Assembly: GCF_008868125.1 (NCBI RefSeq)
Contig: NZ_WAAQ01000003.1
Location: 248,001 to 312,000 of the forward strand
Length of the DNA stretch: 64,000 nt
Direction of reading: 5' to 3'
Origin: Microbacterium maritypicum
GTDB lineage: Bacteria > Actinomycetota > Actinomycetes > Actinomycetales > Microbacteriaceae
Every line of letters begins with the position of its first letter. Within the stretch, counting starts at the first letter, position 1. The position numbers and the translations under genes are program-made. Below are positions 52,908-62,487 of the stretch, piece by piece. Below the pieces are notes generated by a model. That model was not told where the DNA came from and searched no databases. It saw only the letters and a program-made list of their open reading frames with translations.

Positions 52908-54491
52908 ATGTCGTCACGCCGTATCACGCCGGTCATCGCGCTCGGAGCCACAGCGCTCCTCGCGCTCGCAGGTTGCTCTGGAGGGAACTCGGCGACCGGC
53001 GGCGGGCAGTCCGGATCCGACTCCCTCGTCATCGACACCGCGTTCTCGATCGAGACCACCGACCCGGGGCACACCTACGACCCGACCGGCAACATGATCG
53101 CGAAGGCCCTGTACGAGACCCTCGTCGACTTCGAGGGCTCCGACGTCTCCACCCCCGTCCCCGGCCTCGCATCGTGGGAGCAGAACGACGAGGCGACCGA
53201 GTTCACCTTCACGCTCGACGGCGACCGCGTCTTCTCCGACGGCTCGCCGATCGAGGCGAAGGACGTCGTGTTCTCGCTGCAGCGCATCCAGGGCATGGAA
53301 GACGCCAAGCCCAACTTCCTGCTCGGCGGGCTCACCATCACCGAGGTCGACGACAAGACGATCGAGTTCACGTCCGAGACCCCGCTGCTGCAGCTGCCCG
53401 CGATCCTCGCGAACCCGGCGCTCGGCATCGTCAACTCCGACGTCGTCATCGAGAACGGCGGCGCGACCGACGGCACCGACTCGGCGCAGAAGTTCCTCGA
53501 CGGCGCCTCCGCGGGCTCCGGCCCCTTCGTGCTCGACACGCTCGACCTCAGCTCGCAGGTCGTGCTGACCAAGAACGACGAGTACAACGGCGACGAGGCA
53601 TCCGACTACAAGCGCGTGGTCGTGCGCAACGTCTCGGAGAGCGCCACCCAGCTCGCCAACCTCAAGGGCGGCGACTCCATGGTCGCGATGGACCTGAACG
53701 GCGACCAGGTCGCCGGCCTCGGCGACGGCATCACGGTCGACTCCGTCCCCTCCGGCCAGACCATCTTCCTGCTGCTCAACCAGTCCGAGGCCGTCGCCGG
53801 TGACCTGGCGAACGTCAAGATCGCCGAGGCGATCCGCTACGCCCTCGACTACGACGCACTGCTGGAGCTGGCCGGTGCCGGTTCCGTGCAGGCGACCGGC
53901 GTGATCCCGCCCGGATTCGAGGGCGCCCTCGACGGCGGCGTGGAGCAGGACCTCGACAAGGCGAAGGCCGCGCTCGCCGAGGCCGGCTACACGGGCCAGA
54001 CCCTCAAGCTGCAGTTCCCGAACGACTACCCGGTCGGCGGCGTGGAGTTCACCCCGCTCGCCGAGCGCGTGCAGGCACAGCTCGAAGACGCCGGCATCAC
54101 GGTCGACCTCGCCCCCGCGCCCTTCGCGACCGAGCTCGACGCCTACGTCAACGGCACCGAGGGCTTCGGCCTGTGGTTCTGGGGCCCGGACTACGCCGAC
54201 TCCGCGAACTTCCTGCCCTTCGCCCCCGGTCTGAAGGTCGGCCTCCGCGCCGGCTGGGCAGCCGAGGCCAACCCGGAGATCGCCGGTATCGCCGCCGGTG
54301 CCGCCGCCGCGACCGACCCCGACCAGCGCACGGCCGCCTTCACCGAATTCGCCGAGGCGATGCAGGCCGAGGGCCCGTTCGTGCCGCTGATCGTCCCCGG
54401 TCGCAACATCTCCTCCGCGGACAGCGTGAAGGGTGCGGTGTACAACTCCGTCTGGGAGATGGACATCGCCGAGATCACGCCGGCCGGCTGA
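52908..54491 (+). CDS. ABC transporter substrate-binding lipoprotein, family 5
   Basis: A 527-residue peptide-type binding protein with lipobox ATALLALAGC (cysteine about residue 24). Family 5 features include TYDPTGNMIAKALYETLVDF near the N-terminus and FSDGSPIEAKDVVFSLQRI. GGAGG lies before the chosen ATG; an earlier ATG would add nine residues. It heads a five-gene operon and likely binds a peptide or other organic solute. Confidence 0.92.
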   Translation: MSSRRITPVIALGATALLALAGCSGGNSATGGGQSGSDSLVIDTAFSIETTDPGHTYDPTGNMIAKALYETLVDFEGSDVSTPVPGLASWEQNDEATEFTFTLDGDRVFSDGSPIEAKDVVFSLQRIQGMEDAKPNFLLGGLTITEVDDKTIEFTSETPLLQLPAILANPALGIVNSDVVIENGGATDGTDSAQKFLDGASAGSGPFVLDTLDLSSQVVLTKNDEYNGDEASDYKRVVVRNVSESATQLANLKGGDSMVAMDLNGDQVAGLGDGITVDSVPSGQTIFLLLNQSEAVAGDLANVKIAEAIRYALDYDALLELAGAGSVQATGVIPPGFEGALDGGVEQDLDKAKAALAEAGYTGQTLKLQFPNDYPVGGVEFTPLAERVQAQLEDAGITVDLAPAPFATELDAYVNGTEGFGLWFWGPDYADSANFLPFAPGLKVGLRAGWAAEANPEIAGIAAGAAAATDPDQRTAAFTEFAEAMQAEGPFVPLIVPGRNISSADSVKGAVYNSVWEMDIAEITPAG

Positions 54492-54502
54492 ACGGACATC
54501 TC

Positions 54503-55564
54503 ATGACGACAGTGGCGGTGCAGAGGCAGGCGCAGCGGCGCCGATCGCCTCTGCTCGGATACCTGCTGCGGCGGGCCGGCACCTCCCTGCTCCTGTTGGT
54601 GGGCGTGACGATCGTCACGTTCGCGCTCACCAACCTGGTGCCGGGAGACCCGGTCTCGGCCGCGCTCGGTGAGGGTGCGTCGCAGAACCCCGCGACGCGT
54701 GACGCGTTCATCAAGGAGCACGGTCTCGACCAGCCACTGTTCGTGCAGTACTTCATCTATATGGGGAACCTGCTGCGCGGGGACCTCGGCACGTCGCTGG
54801 TGACCGGACGCCCGGTCACCAGCGACCTCGCCACCGCGGTGCCGGCGACCATCGAGATCGCGATCGGGGCGATCATCGTCAGCCTCGCGGTCAGCATCGT
54901 GCTCGGTACGCTCGCCGCCTACCGCCGCGGACTCGTCACCGACCAGGTCATCCGCGTCGTGACGCTGGTCGGGCTCAGCGTGCCGACCTTCTGGCTGGCA
55001 CTCGTCAGCTTCTACGTCTTCTTCCTCGAGCTGCGCATCGCACCGGGATCCGGCCGCATCTCCCCGTCGATCACGCCGCCGCCGCGCGTGACGGGGCTCT
55101 ACACGGTCGACTACCTCCTGGGCGGCGACGCCGTCGGCTTCTTCGACGCCCTCGCGCACCTCGCGCTTCCCGTCATGGTGCTCTCGCTCGTGACCATCGG
55201 TCTGCTCACCCGTTTCATCCGCACCTCGGTGCTCGAGGTCCTCGGGAGCGATTACGTGCGCGCCGCCAGAGCCAAGGGGCTCCCGGCCATGCGGGTGATC
55301 CTCGACTACGTGCTGCGGGGAGCGTCGCTGCCGATCCTCACGGTGGTGGGTGTCGCGTTCGGCGCTCTGCTGTCGGGCACGGTGCTTGTCGAGTCGGTGT
55401 TCGCCTGGCCGGGCCTGGGCACCTACGCCTACAACTCCGCCGCGAACCTCGACCTGCCGGGCATCATGGGCGTCGGTCTCGTGGTCGGCGTCATCTACCT
55501 CCTCATCAACTTCATCGTCGACCTGCTGTACGGCGTGCTCGACCCGAGAGTGAGGATCGCATGA
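54503..55564 (+). CDS. Peptide-type ABC transporter permease (DppB-like)
   Basis: A 353-residue permease beginning MTTVAVQRQAQRRRS, with the first helix and the NLVPGDPVSAALG loop of DppB proteins and the coupling region LGSDYVRAARAKGLP. A loop insertion around residues 175-215 (GSGRISPSITPPPRVTGLY) is longer than in the other operon's DppB. It starts 11 bases after the binding protein. Confidence 0.92.
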   Translation: MTTVAVQRQAQRRRSPLLGYLLRRAGTSLLLLVGVTIVTFALTNLVPGDPVSAALGEGASQNPATRDAFIKEHGLDQPLFVQYFIYMGNLLRGDLGTSLVTGRPVTSDLATAVPATIEIAIGAIIVSLAVSIVLGTLAAYRRGLVTDQVIRVVTLVGLSVPTFWLALVSFYVFFLELRIAPGSGRISPSITPPPRVTGLYTVDYLLGGDAVGFFDALAHLALPVMVLSLVTIGLLTRFIRTSVLEVLGSDYVRAARAKGLPAMRVILDYVLRGASLPILTVVGVAFGALLSGTVLVESVFAWPGLGTYAYNSAANLDLPGIMGVGLVVGVIYLLINFIVDLLYGVLDPRVRIA

Positions 55565-56469
55565 GCCGCATCGCCGCCGCCTCCCCGGCCGGGCGCTTCC
55601 GCTTCCGCTGGCCCCGCGCCTGGCGCACGCCGCTGGGGATCATCGGCACCGTCATCGCCGGAGCCTGGATCATCGTGGCCTTCACCGCCCAGTGGTGGGT
55701 CCCGTACCCGCCGAACGCGCAGGTGCTGCCGCGCCTGCAGCCTCCGGGGATCGACACGCTCCTCGGGACCGACGGCAACGGACGCGACATCTTCTCCCGC
55801 CTGATGACCGGCGCCACCGTGAGCCTGCCGCTCGCCCTCATGCTCGTGATCGCGGCCATGATCATCGGCACGCTCATCGGAGCGCTCGCCGGGTACTTCG
55901 GCGGCTGGGTCGACGAGACGCTCATGCGCATCACCGACCTGTTCATGGCCTTCCCGACCGTGATCCTCGCGATGGTGGTCACGGCTTCGCTCGGCCCGTC
56001 GCTGTTCAACGCGGTGATCGCGGCGATCGTGGTGTCGTGGCCGCAGTACTCCCGTGTCACGCGCAGCATCGTGCTGGGGCTCCGCGGCCAGAACTACGTG
56101 ATCGCGGGACGACTGCTCGGGCACTCGCCGGCACGCACGCTGTTCGTCGACATCCTCCCGAACATCGCCGGCCCCGTCCTGGTGCTGGCGACGCTCGACA
56201 TCGGCGCGGCGATCCTCCTGCTCTCCGGACTCTCCTTCCTCGGTCTCGGTGCGCAACCGCCGACGGCCGAGTGGGGGTCGATGATCTCGGGTGCGATGCA
56301 GAACTTCGACGCCTGGTGGCTCGGGGTCTTCCCGGGTCTCGCGATCCTGACCGTGGTGCTGGCGTTCAACTTCCTCGGAGATGCGATGCGCGACGTGCTC
56401 GACCCGACGGCCGAGATCACGCACGAGAAGGCTGCGGAGCACAAGGCGTCGGCGGGGGTGGCCGCATGA
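55561..56469 (+). CDS. Peptide-type ABC transporter permease (DppC-like)
   Basis: A 302-residue permease with six helices. TDGNGRDIFSRLMTGATVSL and LRGQNYVIAGRLLGHSPARTL are the DppC-type segments, and LSFLGLGAQPPTAEWGSMI is the C-terminal signature. It overlaps both neighbours by four bases. Confidence 0.92.
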   Translation: MSRIAAASPAGRFRFRWPRAWRTPLGIIGTVIAGAWIIVAFTAQWWVPYPPNAQVLPRLQPPGIDTLLGTDGNGRDIFSRLMTGATVSLPLALMLVIAAMIIGTLIGALAGYFGGWVDETLMRITDLFMAFPTVILAMVVTASLGPSLFNAVIAAIVVSWPQYSRVTRSIVLGLRGQNYVIAGRLLGHSPARTLFVDILPNIAGPVLVLATLDIGAAILLLSGLSFLGLGAQPPTAEWGSMISGAMQNFDAWWLGVFPGLAILTVVLAFNFLGDAMRDVLDPTAEITHEKAAEHKASAGVAA

Positions 56470-57299
56470 GTGCCCACAGCGCTGTCGCGCAGCAGGACGC
56501 GACGCTCAGCATCCGCGATCTGACGGTCGACATCGGGCGTCCGCTCGTCAAGGGTGTCTCCCTCGAACTCGAGGCGGGTCGCATCCACGGTCTGGCCGGA
56601 GAATCCGGGTCCGGCAAGACCCTCACCTCGCTCGCCGTTCTGGGACTGCTGCCGCGTCAGGCCCGTACCGGGGGATCGATCCTGCTCGGCGGCGAAGAGC
56701 TCCTGGGACTCAACCGGCGCGCGCTCAACAGGGTGCGCGGCAAGCGGATCGCGATGGTGTTCCAGGATCCGTCGGCCTCGCTGCACCCGCAGCTGCCCGT
56801 CGGCCGCCAGCTCACCGACCACATGCGGGTGCACCTCGGTCTCAAGGGCGCCGCCGCCCGAGCGCGGGCTGTCGAGCTGCTCGAGACCGTGCAGGTGCCG
56901 AACCCGGCCGCGGCCCTGGGGCGCTACCCGCACCAGTTCTCGGGCGGGCAGCGTCAGCGCATCGCGATCGCGTGCGCTCTGGCCTGCGACCCCGAGGTGC
57001 TGCTGGCGGATGAGCCCACCACCGCTCTCGACGTCACGGTGCAGGCGGGCATCCTGAAGCTGCTGCGCGACCTCGCGATCGAACGCAACCTCGCCGTGCT
57101 CCTCGTGACCCACGACCTCGGTGTCATGAGTGCGATCGCCGACCGTGTGGCGGTCATGAAGGACGGCCGCATCGTGGAACTCGCCGACCGCGAGACGCTG
57201 TTCCGCGATCCTCAGCACGAATACACGCGCATGCTGCTCGCGGCCCTCCCGGGTTCGCGCATCGACGAGGCACCGGAAGGGCAGGCCGCAGATGAGTGA
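56466..57299 (+). CDS. Peptide-type ABC transporter ATP-binding protein (DppD-like)
   Basis: A 277-residue ATPase with Walker A GESGSGKTL, signature FSGGQRQRIAIACA and Walker B VLLADEPTTALD. I chose MSAHSAVAQQDAT, whose ATG overlaps the permease stop. Its own stop overlaps the next ATPase by eight bases. Confidence 0.92.
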   Translation: MSAHSAVAQQDATLSIRDLTVDIGRPLVKGVSLELEAGRIHGLAGESGSGKTLTSLAVLGLLPRQARTGGSILLGGEELLGLNRRALNRVRGKRIAMVFQDPSASLHPQLPVGRQLTDHMRVHLGLKGAAARARAVELLETVQVPNPAAALGRYPHQFSGGQRQRIAIACALACDPEVLLADEPTTALDVTVQAGILKLLRDLAIERNLAVLLVTHDLGVMSAIADRVAVMKDGRIVELADRETLFRDPQHEYTRMLLAALPGSRIDEAPEGQAADE

Positions 57300-58131
57300 G
57301 GTCGCAGTCCTCGACGCGCGCGACGTGGTCGTGCGCTACCCGGGCAACCCGCCGGTGATCGCCGTGAACGGAGTGTCGATCAGCGTCGCCGCGGGGGAGA
57401 CCGTCGCGCTGGTCGGTGAGTCCGGCAGCGGCAAGTCGAGCCTCGCCCGTGCCGTGGTCGGCATCGAGAAGATCGCCGCGGGGACCGTGCTCTTCCGTGA
57501 CGCCCCGGTGTCGCCGCTCGGCATCCGCCGTCGCTCGATCGCCCTCACCGGCATCCAGATGGTGTTCCAGGACCCGGCGACGTCGCTCAACCCGCGGCGC
57601 CGCGTCGGCGACCAGATCGCGGATGGCATCGCCACCGCCCGTGCGCGCGGCGCCGAGGGATCGACCGTGGACGAATGGCTCGAACGCGTCGGATTGCCGA
57701 CGAACGTGAGCACGCGCTTCCCGCACCAGTTCTCGGGCGGGCAGAAGCAGCGCATCGCGATCGCCAGGGCCCTGGCCGCGCGGCCGTCGCTCCTCGTCGC
57801 CGATGAACCGATCTCGGCGCTCGACGCATCGACCCAGACGAGTGTCGCCGGACTCATGCGCGACCTCGTGGCGGAGTCGGGTGCGGGAATGCTGTTCATC
57901 TCCCACGACCTGGCCGTGGTGCGGCGCATCGCCGACCGCACGTTCGTGATGTTCGGCGGGCGCGTGCTCGAGTCGGGTCCGACGGATCAGCTCTGGGCGG
58001 CACCCGGGCATCCCTACACGCAGGCGCTCCTGGCCGCGATCCCTGAGCCGGACGGATCCGGGCGCATCCCGGTCGCGCCGACGACGGAGGAGCGGATCGT
58101 CTGGTCGGAAGTGCCGCCGGTCCTGAACTGA
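57292..58131 (+). CDS. Peptide-type ABC transporter ATP-binding protein (DppF-like)
   Basis: A 279-residue ATPase with Walker A GESGSGKSS, signature FSGGQKQRIAIARA and Walker B LLVADEPISALD. Last gene of the second peptide ABC operon. A 20-bp palindrome that may terminate transcription follows. Confidence 0.92.
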   Translation: MSEVAVLDARDVVVRYPGNPPVIAVNGVSISVAAGETVALVGESGSGKSSLARAVVGIEKIAAGTVLFRDAPVSPLGIRRRSIALTGIQMVFQDPATSLNPRRRVGDQIADGIATARARGAEGSTVDEWLERVGLPTNVSTRFPHQFSGGQKQRIAIARALAARPSLLVADEPISALDASTQTSVAGLMRDLVAESGAGMLFISHDLAVVRRIADRTFVMFGGRVLESGPTDQLWAAPGHPYTQALLAAIPEPDGSGRIPVAPTTEERIVWSEVPPVLN

Positions 58132-58193
58132 GGTCGCTCGCAACCGATCCGCCCCGACCGGGACGATTCGTCAGCGCACGAGCCTCAACACCG

Positions 58194-58213
58194 CGTCGCT
58201 GCGCGCAGCGACG
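58194..58213. terminator. Perfect 20-bp palindrome between convergent genes
   Basis: CGTCGCTGCG and its complement are directly adjacent. It lies between the ABC operon and the convergent FAD oxidoreductase gene and could fold as a short-looped hairpin on either strand. Confidence 0.5.
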
Positions 58214-58237
58214 TTCACCGGACCCGGAGAGAGTCGA

Positions 58238-59491
58238 TCACTCTCGAAGCCCCGCGTCGACCAGCACCGCTCGGGCCGCGCGTTCTCCCGACGCCAGGGC
58301 TCCCTGGATCGATGCGGTGTCACGGTGATCGCCGGCGATGTACATCCGCGCGGCGAAGCGCGGCGAGCGGGCCGGCTCCAGGGGCGCCGGTTGGGTCGGG
58401 AGTGCGTCGGCGATGTCATCGCGACGAAGCAGCTCCCACGCGCTCACGTCGGTGCCCCAGATCCCGCTCAGATGGCGGCGCACCTCGCTCTCGGTGGAGG
58501 GATCGCCGCCGTGCGGAAGCAGACATGTCGCGGCGATGAGATGGCGTCCGGCCGGGGCATACGACGGGACCGTGTTCGTCATCACCACCGTGTTCACGAT
58601 CGGACCTCGGCGCCGGCCGTCGACGGTGAGCAGTGCGGAGGAGGTCGGCGCTTCGGTGGCGGCGAACCACCAGGTCTGCAGGCCGTTCGTCGCCGGCGTG
58701 GAGAGTCCGGTGAGTTCTTCGACCGCCTCCGGCCCGACCGCGACGACGACCCGGGCCGCGTGGAGGGAGTCGCCGCCGGCCACCTCCACCTGCACGCCCT
58801 CACCGCGTGAGCGCACGTGTGCGACGGGGGAGCCGAGACGGAGTTCGGCTCCGGCTCTCCGTGCCTGTGCGGCAAGCTGCTCCGGCACCGCAGCGATCCC
58901 CTGAGCCGGCAGGCCGGGGCGCCCGAGCGCGAAGTACCGCACCAGCAGCCGCGCGAAGGCGTTCGATGTCACGCCGCGGTCCTCTGCCAGCACCCCGGCG
59001 AGGAACGGCTCGAGCACGGCGGTGCGGAGAGGGCCGCGCAGACCCGCGGCATCCCACCCCTCACGTACCGTGACATCGTCCTGCGCGAGACGGGAGAGCG
59101 GACGCACCAGAGCCGGCGCCGCCCAGCGCGCGAGCGCGACGGCATCTGCTCCGTTCACCAATCCGCTGCGCAGCGTGGGGATGATCGAGAGTGGATGCCG
59201 CAGTGGATGCCGTAGCTCAGCCGTGCCGTGAGCGGTGCGTACCCGCACGCCGACCGGGAAGCTGCGCAGAGCGAGGGCATCCAGATCGATGCTGCGGCGC
59301 AGTGCCGGGTAGGCCGGATTCAGCACCTGGAAGCCACGATCCAGCCGGAACCCGTCGACGATGTCGGTGCGCTGGCGGCCTCCGACGGCATCCGAAGCCT
59401 CGAGCACCACGACCTCGAGTCCCCGTGACGCGAGAATCCCGCCGCAGCGGAGTCCTGCCAGCCCTGCCCCGATCACGATCACGTCAGGCAT
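58238..59491 (-). CDS. FAD-dependent oxidoreductase (amine-oxidase / protoporphyrinogen-oxidase-like)
   Basis: A 417-residue flavoprotein with the N-terminal FAD motif VIVIGAGLAGLRCGGILASRG, followed by LEASDAVGGRQRTD. The C-terminal RFAARMYIAGDHRDTASIQGALASGERAA is the second FAD-contacting segment. It belongs to the NAD(P)-binding Rossmann/amine oxidase superfamily; the substrate is not evident. I chose MPDVIVIG, whose ATG lies eight bases inside the photolyase gene, so it is translationally coupled to that gene. Confidence 0.88.
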   Translation of the reverse strand: MPDVIVIGAGLAGLRCGGILASRGLEVVVLEASDAVGGRQRTDIVDGFRLDRGFQVLNPAYPALRRSIDLDALALRSFPVGVRVRTAHGTAELRHPLRHPLSIIPTLRSGLVNGADAVALARWAAPALVRPLSRLAQDDVTVREGWDAAGLRGPLRTAVLEPFLAGVLAEDRGVTSNAFARLLVRYFALGRPGLPAQGIAAVPEQLAAQARRAGAELRLGSPVAHVRSRGEGVQVEVAGGDSLHAARVVVAVGPEAVEELTGLSTPATNGLQTWWFAATEAPTSSALLTVDGRRRGPIVNTVVMTNTVPSYAPAGRHLIAATCLLPHGGDPSTESEVRRHLSGIWGTDVSAWELLRRDDIADALPTQPAPLEPARSPRFAARMYIAGDHRDTASIQGALASGERAARAVLVDAGLRE

Positions 59492-61037
59492 TCGCTCCGA
59501 CCTCTCCTCTGCGGATCGCCGCCGCGCGTCCGCTGATCGCGGCCCGTTCCTCTTCGTCGAGCAGACGTGCATTGCGCACCTGCAGGGCCATCCGCGGATT
59601 CGCGGCGAGTGTCGTCTCGTTGCGCATCAGGAAATCCCAGTACAGCGTGGTGATCGGGCAGGCATCCGCTCCGATCCGCTTCTGGGGATCGAACGGGCAC
59701 GCGCGACAGTGCGGACTCATTCTCGAGATGTAGGCACCGGAAGCGGCGTAGGGCTTGCTCCCCATCAGCCCGCCATCGGCGAACTGGCTCATTCCCATGG
59801 TGTTGGGCAGCTCCACCCACTCGACCGCGTCGACATAGACGGCCAGGTACCAGGCGTGCAGGTCGGTCGGCTCGACACCGAGGAGCAGGGCGTAGAGACC
59901 GGTCACCATCAGTCGTTGGATGTGGTGGGCGTAGCCGTTGTCCAGTGTGGTGCCGATCGCGTCGGCCAGGCACGCCATCGAGGTGTCACCCGTCCAGTAC
60001 CACTCCGGCAGCGGTTCGTGTGCGTCGAGCGCATTGTGACGCGCATACTCCGGCATCTGGGTCCAGTAGATTCCGCGCACGTACTCGCGCCATCCGAGGA
60101 TCTGACGGATGAACCCCTCCGTCGATGCCAGGGGGGCGTGTCCGGCGCGGTAAGCGGCCTCGGCTGCGGCGACCACTTCGCGCGGATGCAGGAGCTTCAG
60201 GTTCATGGCGGCGGACAGGTGGGCGTGCCACAACCAAGGTTCCCCCGGCCACATGGCGTCCTGTGCGTCACCGAACCACGGCAGGCGTTCGTCGATGAAG
60301 AGCGTCAGGGATTCGAGAGCCTGCGCGCGGCTGACCGGCCATGCGAACGTGTCGAGGCGACCGGGATGATCGGCGAAGCGTGCCGCGACGAGCGTGAGGA
60401 CGTCGCGGGTGATCTCGTCCGGGGCGAACACGGCTCTCGGTGGCACCATCCCCGGTCCCTGCGCAGGGAAGGCTTTTCGATTCTCGGCGTCGTAGTTCCA
60501 CGCGCCGCCCTCGGGCTTCCCCTCCGGTGTCATGAGGATCCCGAAGCGTCGGCGCTGTTCGCGATAGAAGTACTCCATGCGGAGCGTGCTGCGCTCACCC
60601 ACATGCGCCGCGAACTCGCGCACCGTGCAGAAGAAGTGGCGGTCTTCGCGGATCTCCAGAGGGATATCGGCCTGCGCGGCCACCCGTCGCAGCGACTCCA
60701 GCACCCGCCAGTCGCCGGGCGCCGTCATCACGAGGGACGCCGGTTCCAGCCGCACGACATCGACGGTCAGCTGATCGGCGAGCGTGCCACGACCTTCCGG
60801 GTCGTCGAGCGCGGTGTAGTGGACCACACGCCCGGCGGCGCGCATCTCGGCCGCACTGTGGCGCATGGCGGACAGGAAAAGGGCGGTGCGCTGCTTGCTG
60901 CTCCAGACGTGTGTGGATTCCTCGGCGACCTCAGCCATCCACACCGCATCGAGGAGCGGATCGAACCCGTCGAATCCGCTCGCCTCGAGGTCGAGTTGGT
61001 CGCCGAGCACGACCACCAGATTGCGGACGGGCTGCAT
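59484..61037 (-). CDS. Iron-sulfur cryptochrome/photolyase (FeS-BCP, PhrB-like)
   Basis: A 517-residue member of the prokaryotic photolyase-related family that repairs (6-4) photoproducts and carries a 4Fe-4S cluster. The N-terminus LVVVLGDQLDLEASGFDG is typical. The four expected cluster cysteines are Cys356, Cys444, Cys447 and Cys460, with the C-x2-C-x12-C spacing of the family. NTMGMSQFADGG is the conserved FAD-side region. It uses light and FAD, probably with a second lumazine-type chromophore. It is followed, with an 8-base overlap, by the FAD oxidoreductase gene. Confidence 0.93.
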   Translation of the reverse strand: MQPVRNLVVVLGDQLDLEASGFDGFDPLLDAVWMAEVAEESTHVWSSKQRTALFLSAMRHSAAEMRAAGRVVHYTALDDPEGRGTLADQLTVDVVRLEPASLVMTAPGDWRVLESLRRVAAQADIPLEIREDRHFFCTVREFAAHVGERSTLRMEYFYREQRRRFGILMTPEGKPEGGAWNYDAENRKAFPAQGPGMVPPRAVFAPDEITRDVLTLVAARFADHPGRLDTFAWPVSRAQALESLTLFIDERLPWFGDAQDAMWPGEPWLWHAHLSAAMNLKLLHPREVVAAAEAAYRAGHAPLASTEGFIRQILGWREYVRGIYWTQMPEYARHNALDAHEPLPEWYWTGDTSMACLADAIGTTLDNGYAHHIQRLMVTGLYALLLGVEPTDLHAWYLAVYVDAVEWVELPNTMGMSQFADGGLMGSKPYAASGAYISRMSPHCRACPFDPQKRIGADACPITTLYWDFLMRNETTLAANPRMALQVRNARLLDEEERAAISGRAAAIRRGEVGANA

Positions 61038-61220
61038 GGCACCAGCGTACGACCGTCACGCATGAGGGGCCGATCGGGGAAGCGCGGCCCACCCCCATGT
61101 GTTGACGCGCATCGCGTCCCGGGGTTCCGTTCGCGGCCTCACTGCTCTTCCGCTAGACTGTCAAGGTTGTCTGTCTCGCGGCGTCCATTCGGGATTCCAG
61201 AGATCGGCACGTGCACACAC

Positions 61221-61268
61221 CCTCCTGCTCCCGGGAAAGTCCCGAGAGCCGTTCTAGTCCGAAGGAGG
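61221..61268 (+). promoter_or_regulatory. rpsF leader hairpin, candidate S6:S18 autoregulatory element
   Basis: CCTCCT at 61221 can pair with AGGAGG at 61263, which is the rpsF ribosome-binding site. Between them GCTC-c-CGGGA and TCCCG-a-GAGC form an inner stem with loop AAG. An unpaired segment containing CCG lies on the 3' side. This resembles the known S6:S18-binding leader of rpsF operons. A possible -10 (TAGACT at 61154) lies upstream. Confidence 0.5.
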
Positions 61269-61275
61269 TGGGTAA

Positions 61276-61644
61276 GTGACGCACCAGTACGAACTCATGG
61301 TCATTCTGACCCCCGAGATCGACGAGCGCACGGTCGCCCCGACGCTCGACAAGTTCCTGAAGGTCATCACCAACGGTGGTGGCTCGATTGACAAGGTCGA
61401 CATCTGGGGCAAGCGCCGTCTGGCTTACGAGATCCAGAAGAAGACCGAGGGCATCTACGCCGTCGTCAACTTCACCGCTACCAGCGAGGCCACGCAGGAG
61501 CTCGACCGTCAGCTGAAGCTGAACGAGCAGATCATGCGTACCAAGGTCCTCCGCTCGGAAGAGGCTCAGGCGATGGTCGCTTCGGAGGCTAAGCGCTCCG
61601 AAGAGAAGGCTGCTCGCAAGGCCGCCAAGGCTGCGAAGGCCTAA
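61276..61644 (+). CDS. rpsF: 30S ribosomal protein S6
   Basis: A 122-residue S6 protein starting with GTG ([20 protein letters not shown]) after a strong [28 protein letters not shown] is the conserved core. The C-terminal lysine/alanine-rich tail is typical of actinobacterial S6. It is the first gene of the conserved rpsF-ssb-rpsR-rplI operon and binds S18 in the small-subunit platform. Confidence 0.97.
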   Translation: MTHQYELMVILTPEIDERTVAPTLDKFLKVITNGGGSIDKVDIWGKRRLAYEIQKKTEGIYAVVNFTATSEATQELDRQLKLNEQIMRTKVLRSEEAQAMVASEAKRSEEKAARKAAKAAKA

Positions 61645-61649
61645 GTCCC

Positions 61650-62165
61650 ATGGCCGGCGAAACCGTCATCACCGTGGTGGGAAACCTCACGGCCGACCCC
61701 GAGCTGCGCTACACGCAGAACGGGCTGCCGGTGGCGAACTTCACCATCGCATCGACGCCTCGGAACTTCGACCGTGCCGCGAATGAGTGGAAGGACGGCG
61801 ACGCGCTGTTCCTCCGCGCATCCGTCTGGCGCGAGTTCGCCGAGCACGTGGCGGGTTCGCTGACGAAGGGCATGCGCGTCATCGCGCAGGGCCGTCTGCG
61901 TCAGCGCTCCTACCAGGACCGCGAGGGCAACCAGCGCACCGCGATCGAGCTGGAGGTCGACGAGATCGGCCCCTCGCTCCGGTACGCGACCGCGCAGGTC
62001 ACCCGTGCGGCCTCGACCGGCGGTGCCGGCGGTGCCGGTGGCGGTGGACAGTCCCGTCCCGCGCAGCAGCAGGTGTCGGAGGAGCCGTGGTCCACGCCCG
62101 GTTCGTCGACCAGCGCGGATGCCTGGAGCACTCCCGGCAGCTTCGGCGACGACACCCCGTTCTGA
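61650..62165 (+). CDS. ssb: Single-stranded DNA-binding protein
   Basis: A 171-residue SSB with an N-terminal OB fold ([22 protein letters not shown]), a glycine/glutamine-rich linker and the acidic protein-interaction tip DDTPF. It coats single-stranded DNA at replication forks and recruits partners through the tip. It lies between rpsF and rpsR as in most bacteria. Confidence 0.97.
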   Translation: MAGETVITVVGNLTADPELRYTQNGLPVANFTIASTPRNFDRAANEWKDGDALFLRASVWREFAEHVAGSLTKGMRVIAQGRLRQRSYQDREGNQRTAIELEVDEIGPSLRYATAQVTRAASTGGAGGAGGGGQSRPAQQQVSEEPWSTPGSSTSADAWSTPGSFGDDTPF

Positions 62166-62221
62166 ACAACTTCTGGATCCGGCCTTCACGGCCGGCATCC
62201 GCTCATCACTAAGGAAAAACA

Positions 62222-62476
62222 ATGGCTGGAAAGTCGAGCGGCGACCGCCGCAAGCCGCGGAAGGGTGGCAAGCCCACCGCTCCCGCGAAGTCCATCCGGG
62301 TCGGTGTCATCGATTACAAGGATGTCGCCACCCTTCGCAAGTTCGTCTCGGAGCGCGGCAAGATCCGTGCCCGTCGTATCACCGGTGTCTCGGTGCAGGA
62401 GCAGCGTCTGATCGCCACGGCGATCAAGAACGCGCGCGAAATGGCGCTCCTGCCCTACGCTGGCGCCGGCCGGTAA
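62222..62476 (+). CDS. rpsR: 30S ribosomal protein S18
   Basis: An 84-residue S18 protein. [17 protein letters not shown] and the [19 protein letters not shown] block are diagnostic. AAGGA lies upstream of the ATG. No CXXC-type zinc cysteines are seen, so this is the zinc-independent form. Partner of S6. Confidence 0.97.
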   Translation: MAGKSSGDRRKPRKGGKPTAPAKSIRVGVIDYKDVATLRKFVSERGKIRARRITGVSVQEQRLIATAIKNAREMALLPYAGAGR

Positions 62477-62487
62477 GGGGTATCGAG

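Noticed and set aside
59361..61391. A 676-codon open frame opposite the photolyase gene and extending into rpsF
   Set aside because: It covers the rpsF start and the whole photolyase antisense. No domain is visible.
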